Shown piece by piece: positions 6,098 through 8,031 of a DNA stretch of 8,031 nucleotides. Positions within the stretch are counted from its first letter, which is position 1; each line of letters begins with the position of its first letter. The stretch spans positions 1 through 8,031 of the forward strand of contig USMR01000030.1 in assembly GCA_900555815.1 (NCBI GenBank). The letters are read 5' to 3'. The translations under genes and the position numbers were made by a program. A model generated the notes under the pieces. It was not told where the DNA came from, ran no database searches, and saw nothing but the letters and a program-made list of their open reading frames with translations. The stretch comes from an uncultured Collinsella sp. GTDB taxonomy: Bacteria; Actinomycetota; Coriobacteriia; Coriobacteriales; Coriobacteriaceae.

Positions 6098-6742
6098 ATG
6101 GAGGAAAAACGTTTGGAAATGCTCAAACAGCTGGCGGCGGGCATCGCCGCGCAGTTCGGCAGCAACTGTGAGGTAGTGATCCACGATGTGTCCAGCAATC
6201 ATCCGGACCACTCCATTGTCCACATTGAAAACGGCCATGTGTCCGGCCGGAAGGTAGGCGACGGGGCGTCCCAGGTGGTGCTGGATCAGATGGCGACCCA
6301 GGCCGAGCACCCCCGGGACCACCTGTGCTATCTGACCCGGACGCCGGACGGCAAGATCCTCAAGTCCTCCACGCTGTATATCCGCAACCGGCGGGGGGCC
6401 GTGACGGCCATCTTCTCCATCAACTACGACGTGTCGGGGCTGATGATGATCCAGAGCACCATCGGCGATCTGCTGTCCACCCAGGACAAGGAGCAGACGG
6501 AGCCGGAGCGCATCATCAATGTCAACCACGTCCTGGACGAGCTCATCGAGCAGTCCGTGGCCCTGGTGGGCAAGCCCGTGGCCCTGATGAACAAGGACGA
6601 CAAGGTCCGGGCCATCCGGTTCCTGAACGAGGCCGGGGCGTTCCTGGTGACCAAGTCCGGCGACAAGGTGGCAAAATACTTCGGTATTTCCAAATATACC
6701 CTTTATTCTTATATCGACGCAAACAAAGACGGAGACAAATAA
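6098..6742 (+). CDS. YheO/DauR-type PAS-HTH transcriptional regulator
   Basis: This 214-residue protein has a YheO-like PAS sensor region at about residues 5-120 (GSNCEVVIHD at 21-30, IENGHVSGR at 43-51, FSINYD at 106-111) and a C-terminal DauR-type helix-turn-helix at about 170-208 (VAKYFGISKYTLYSYI). DauR, the best-known member, controls D-arginine use in Pseudomonas and responds to a small molecule; the ligand here is unknown. The start at 6098 is chosen over an in-frame ATG at 5915 because GGAGAGG lies 6 nt upstream, an extended -10 promoter sits just before it, and it matches the family N-terminus. It diverges from ygeY and precedes the PLP enzyme gene by 19 bp, so it probably controls one or both. 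Arginine is mostly CGG (7 of 10), unlike the genes left of 4,970. Confidence 0.85.
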   Translation: MEEKRLEMLKQLAAGIAAQFGSNCEVVIHDVSSNHPDHSIVHIENGHVSGRKVGDGASQVVLDQMATQAEHPRDHLCYLTRTPDGKILKSSTLYIRNRRGAVTAIFSINYDVSGLMMIQSTIGDLLSTQDKEQTEPERIINVNHVLDELIEQSVALVGKPVALMNKDDKVRAIRFLNEAGAFLVTKSGDKVAKYFGISKYTLYSYIDANKDGDK

Positions 6743-6761
6743 ATCAGGAGGAAAAGAAAAC

Positions 6762-8031
6762 ATGATCGATCTGACCATCAACAAGACCGGCCTGGAGCAC
6801 AATATCCAGAAGGCTAAGGAGAACCACATCATCATCCCCACCATCGCCCAGATGCAGAACCCCGACCTGATCCCCGAGAAGATCAAGGCCAAGCTCAGCC
6901 ACACCGGCCTGTGGGACGTGGACCCCGTGAACCTGTTCCGTATCTCCTGGCACAACGAGGCCAAGGAGCAGGGCGGCCTGTTCCAGGCGGTGCCCAACTA
7001 TGTGGAGATCCCCAGCAAGCTCTCCGGCGTGCCCTGCCGCATCATCGCCATGTCCGGCAAGTGGTTCCCCACCGGCTGCCATAAGGTGGGCGCCTCCTTC
7101 GGCTGCCTGGCCCCCCGCCTGGTCACCGGTCAGTTCGACGCCACCTATCACCACGCCGTCTGGCCCTCCACCGGCAACTACTGCCGCGGCGGCGCGTTCA
7201 ACTCCAAGCTGCTGGCCTGCGAGTCCGTGGCCATCCTGCCCCAGGATATGTCCAAGGAGCGCTTCGACTGGCTGAAGTCCATCGCCGGTCAGATCATCGC
7301 CACCCCCGGCTGCGAGTCCAACGTCAAGGAGATCTTCGACAAGACCTGGGAGCTCAAGCAGGATCCCAGCATGATGATCTTCAACCAGTTCGAGGAGATG
7401 GGCAACCCCCTGTGGCACTACAATGTCACCGGCAACGCCCTGGCCGAGCTGTTCGAGGCCGTGAAGAAGCCCGGCCAGAACTTCGCCGGCGCTTGCTTCA
7501 CCTCCGGTTCCGCTGGCACCATGTCCGCCGGTGACCTGCTGAAGGAGCGCTATCCCCACCTGAAGCTGGCCGTGGGCGAGGCGCTGCAGTGCCCCACCAT
7601 TCTGGACAACGGCTTCGGCGGCCACCGCATCGAGGGCATCGGCGACAAGCACATCCCCTGGATCCACAACGTGAAGAACACCGACATGGCCATCGCCATC
7701 GACGACGAGGATTCCCAGCGGCTGCTGCGCCTGTTCAACACGCCCGAGGGCAAGACCTACATGAAGGACGAGCTGGGCATGAGCGACGAGGAAGTGGAGA
7801 AGATGGCCTGGCTGGGCATCTCCGGCATCGCCAACGTCCTGTGCTGCATCAAGATGGCCAAGTACTATGAGCTGACCGAGGACGATGTCGTCTGCACCGT
7901 TCTGACCGACTCCGCTGTGATGTACGGCAGCCGCATTGAGGAGCTCAACGAGAAGCACGGCGCCTACAGCGAAGAGGAAGCCCGCCTTGACCACAACCTG
8001 CACATGCTCGGCCTGAAGACCGACAGCATGA
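6762..8031 (+). CDS. Fold-type-II PLP-dependent enzyme, unassigned substrate (3' end missing)
   Basis: The first 423 residues are open to the right edge with no stop. The pattern fits the cysteine synthase/threonine synthase fold: CHKVGASFG at 106-114 with K108 as the likely PLP-binding lysine, STGNYCRGG at 136-144 in the place of the substrate/cofactor asparagine loop, SGSAGT at 248-253 resembling the glycine-rich phosphate cup, and VLTDSAVMYGSR at 380-391, where the serine may contact the pyridine nitrogen. I do not recognise a characterised subfamily. In E. coli this position holds YgeX, a diaminopropionate ammonia-lyase of the same fold, but the YgeX motifs I recall are not seen here. A lyase acting on an amino-acid product of purine breakdown is possible. 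The start has AGGAGG 10 nt upstream and follows the regulator gene by 19 bp, so the two are probably co-transcribed. All 19 prolines are CCC. Confidence 0.8.
   Translation, partial: MIDLTINKTGLEHNIQKAKENHIIIPTIAQMQNPDLIPEKIKAKLSHTGLWDVDPVNLFRISWHNEAKEQGGLFQAVPNYVEIPSKLSGVPCRIIAMSGKWFPTGCHKVGASFGCLAPRLVTGQFDATYHHAVWPSTGNYCRGGAFNSKLLACESVAILPQDMSKERFDWLKSIAGQIIATPGCESNVKEIFDKTWELKQDPSMMIFNQFEEMGNPLWHYNVTGNALAELFEAVKKPGQNFAGACFTSGSAGTMSAGDLLKERYPHLKLAVGEALQCPTILDNGFGGHRIEGIGDKHIPWIHNVKNTDMAIAIDDEDSQRLLRLFNTPEGKTYMKDELGMSDEEVEKMAWLGISGIANVLCCIKMAKYYELTEDDVVCTVLTDSAVMYGSRIEELNEKHGAYSEEEARLDHNLHMLGLKTDSM

Noticed and set aside
6744..8003. A 419-codon open frame on the minus strand, antisense to the PLP enzyme gene
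   Set aside because: It is dominated by G, V, L, H and A with no motif and is a shadow of the plus-strand gene.

Overview
The window holds eight genes (six complete, two cut by the window edges) that resemble the selenium-linked ygeW-ygeX-ygeY-hyuA-yqeB-yqeC-mocA neighbourhood known from Escherichia coli and many gut anaerobes. That neighbourhood is tied to selenium-dependent molybdenum hydroxylases (xanthine-dehydrogenase-like enzymes) and to anaerobic purine/urate breakdown. No hydroxylase subunit gene lies inside the window, so the purine link rests on gene company. The DNA is GC-rich. The left part, up to about 4,970, uses CGC for arginine and mixes CCC and CCG for proline, as expected of an actinobacterial gut anaerobe such as a Collinsella-like coriobacterium. 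The right part looks more like GC-rich Clostridia (Oscillospiraceae type): CGG arginine in the regulator and in most of ygeY, an A+T-rich intergenic region and strong consensus promoters. The taxonomic reading is an inference from codon style only.

Layout from left to right. yqeB (minus, 5' part only) and yqeC (plus) diverge from a 102-bp spacer with a two-part inverted repeat. yqeC ends 20 bp from the convergent end of a hyuA-type cyclic amidohydrolase gene. hyuA is the second gene of a tightly coupled minus-strand pair, mocA-hyuA. Upstream of mocA is a 150-bp gap with a rho-independent terminator that ends the preceding gene, ygeW (knotted carbamoyltransferase). A 201-bp gap with two tandem stem-loops separates ygeW from ygeY (M20-type metallohydrolase). 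ygeY diverges from a YheO/DauR-type PAS-HTH regulator gene, with a well-formed promoter on each strand. The regulator gene is followed after 19 bp by a fold-type-II PLP-dependent enzyme gene that runs off the right edge.

How the genes could work together: MocA (cytidylyl transfer to molybdopterin) with YqeB and YqeC would supply the mature Mo/Se cofactor. HyuA would open a cyclic amide or ureide. YgeY and YgeW would act on the resulting ureido or carbamoyl compounds, with YgeW possibly recovering carbamoyl phosphate. The PLP enzyme sits where E. coli has the diaminopropionate ammonia-lyase YgeX, but it lacks the YgeX motifs I know.

The most unusual points are an apparent mosaic boundary inside ygeY (codon style changes at about 4,970-5,110), the unassigned PLP enzyme, a HyuA missing about 50 C-terminal residues, and a 7-bp inverted repeat that brackets the -10 box of the ygeY promoter.
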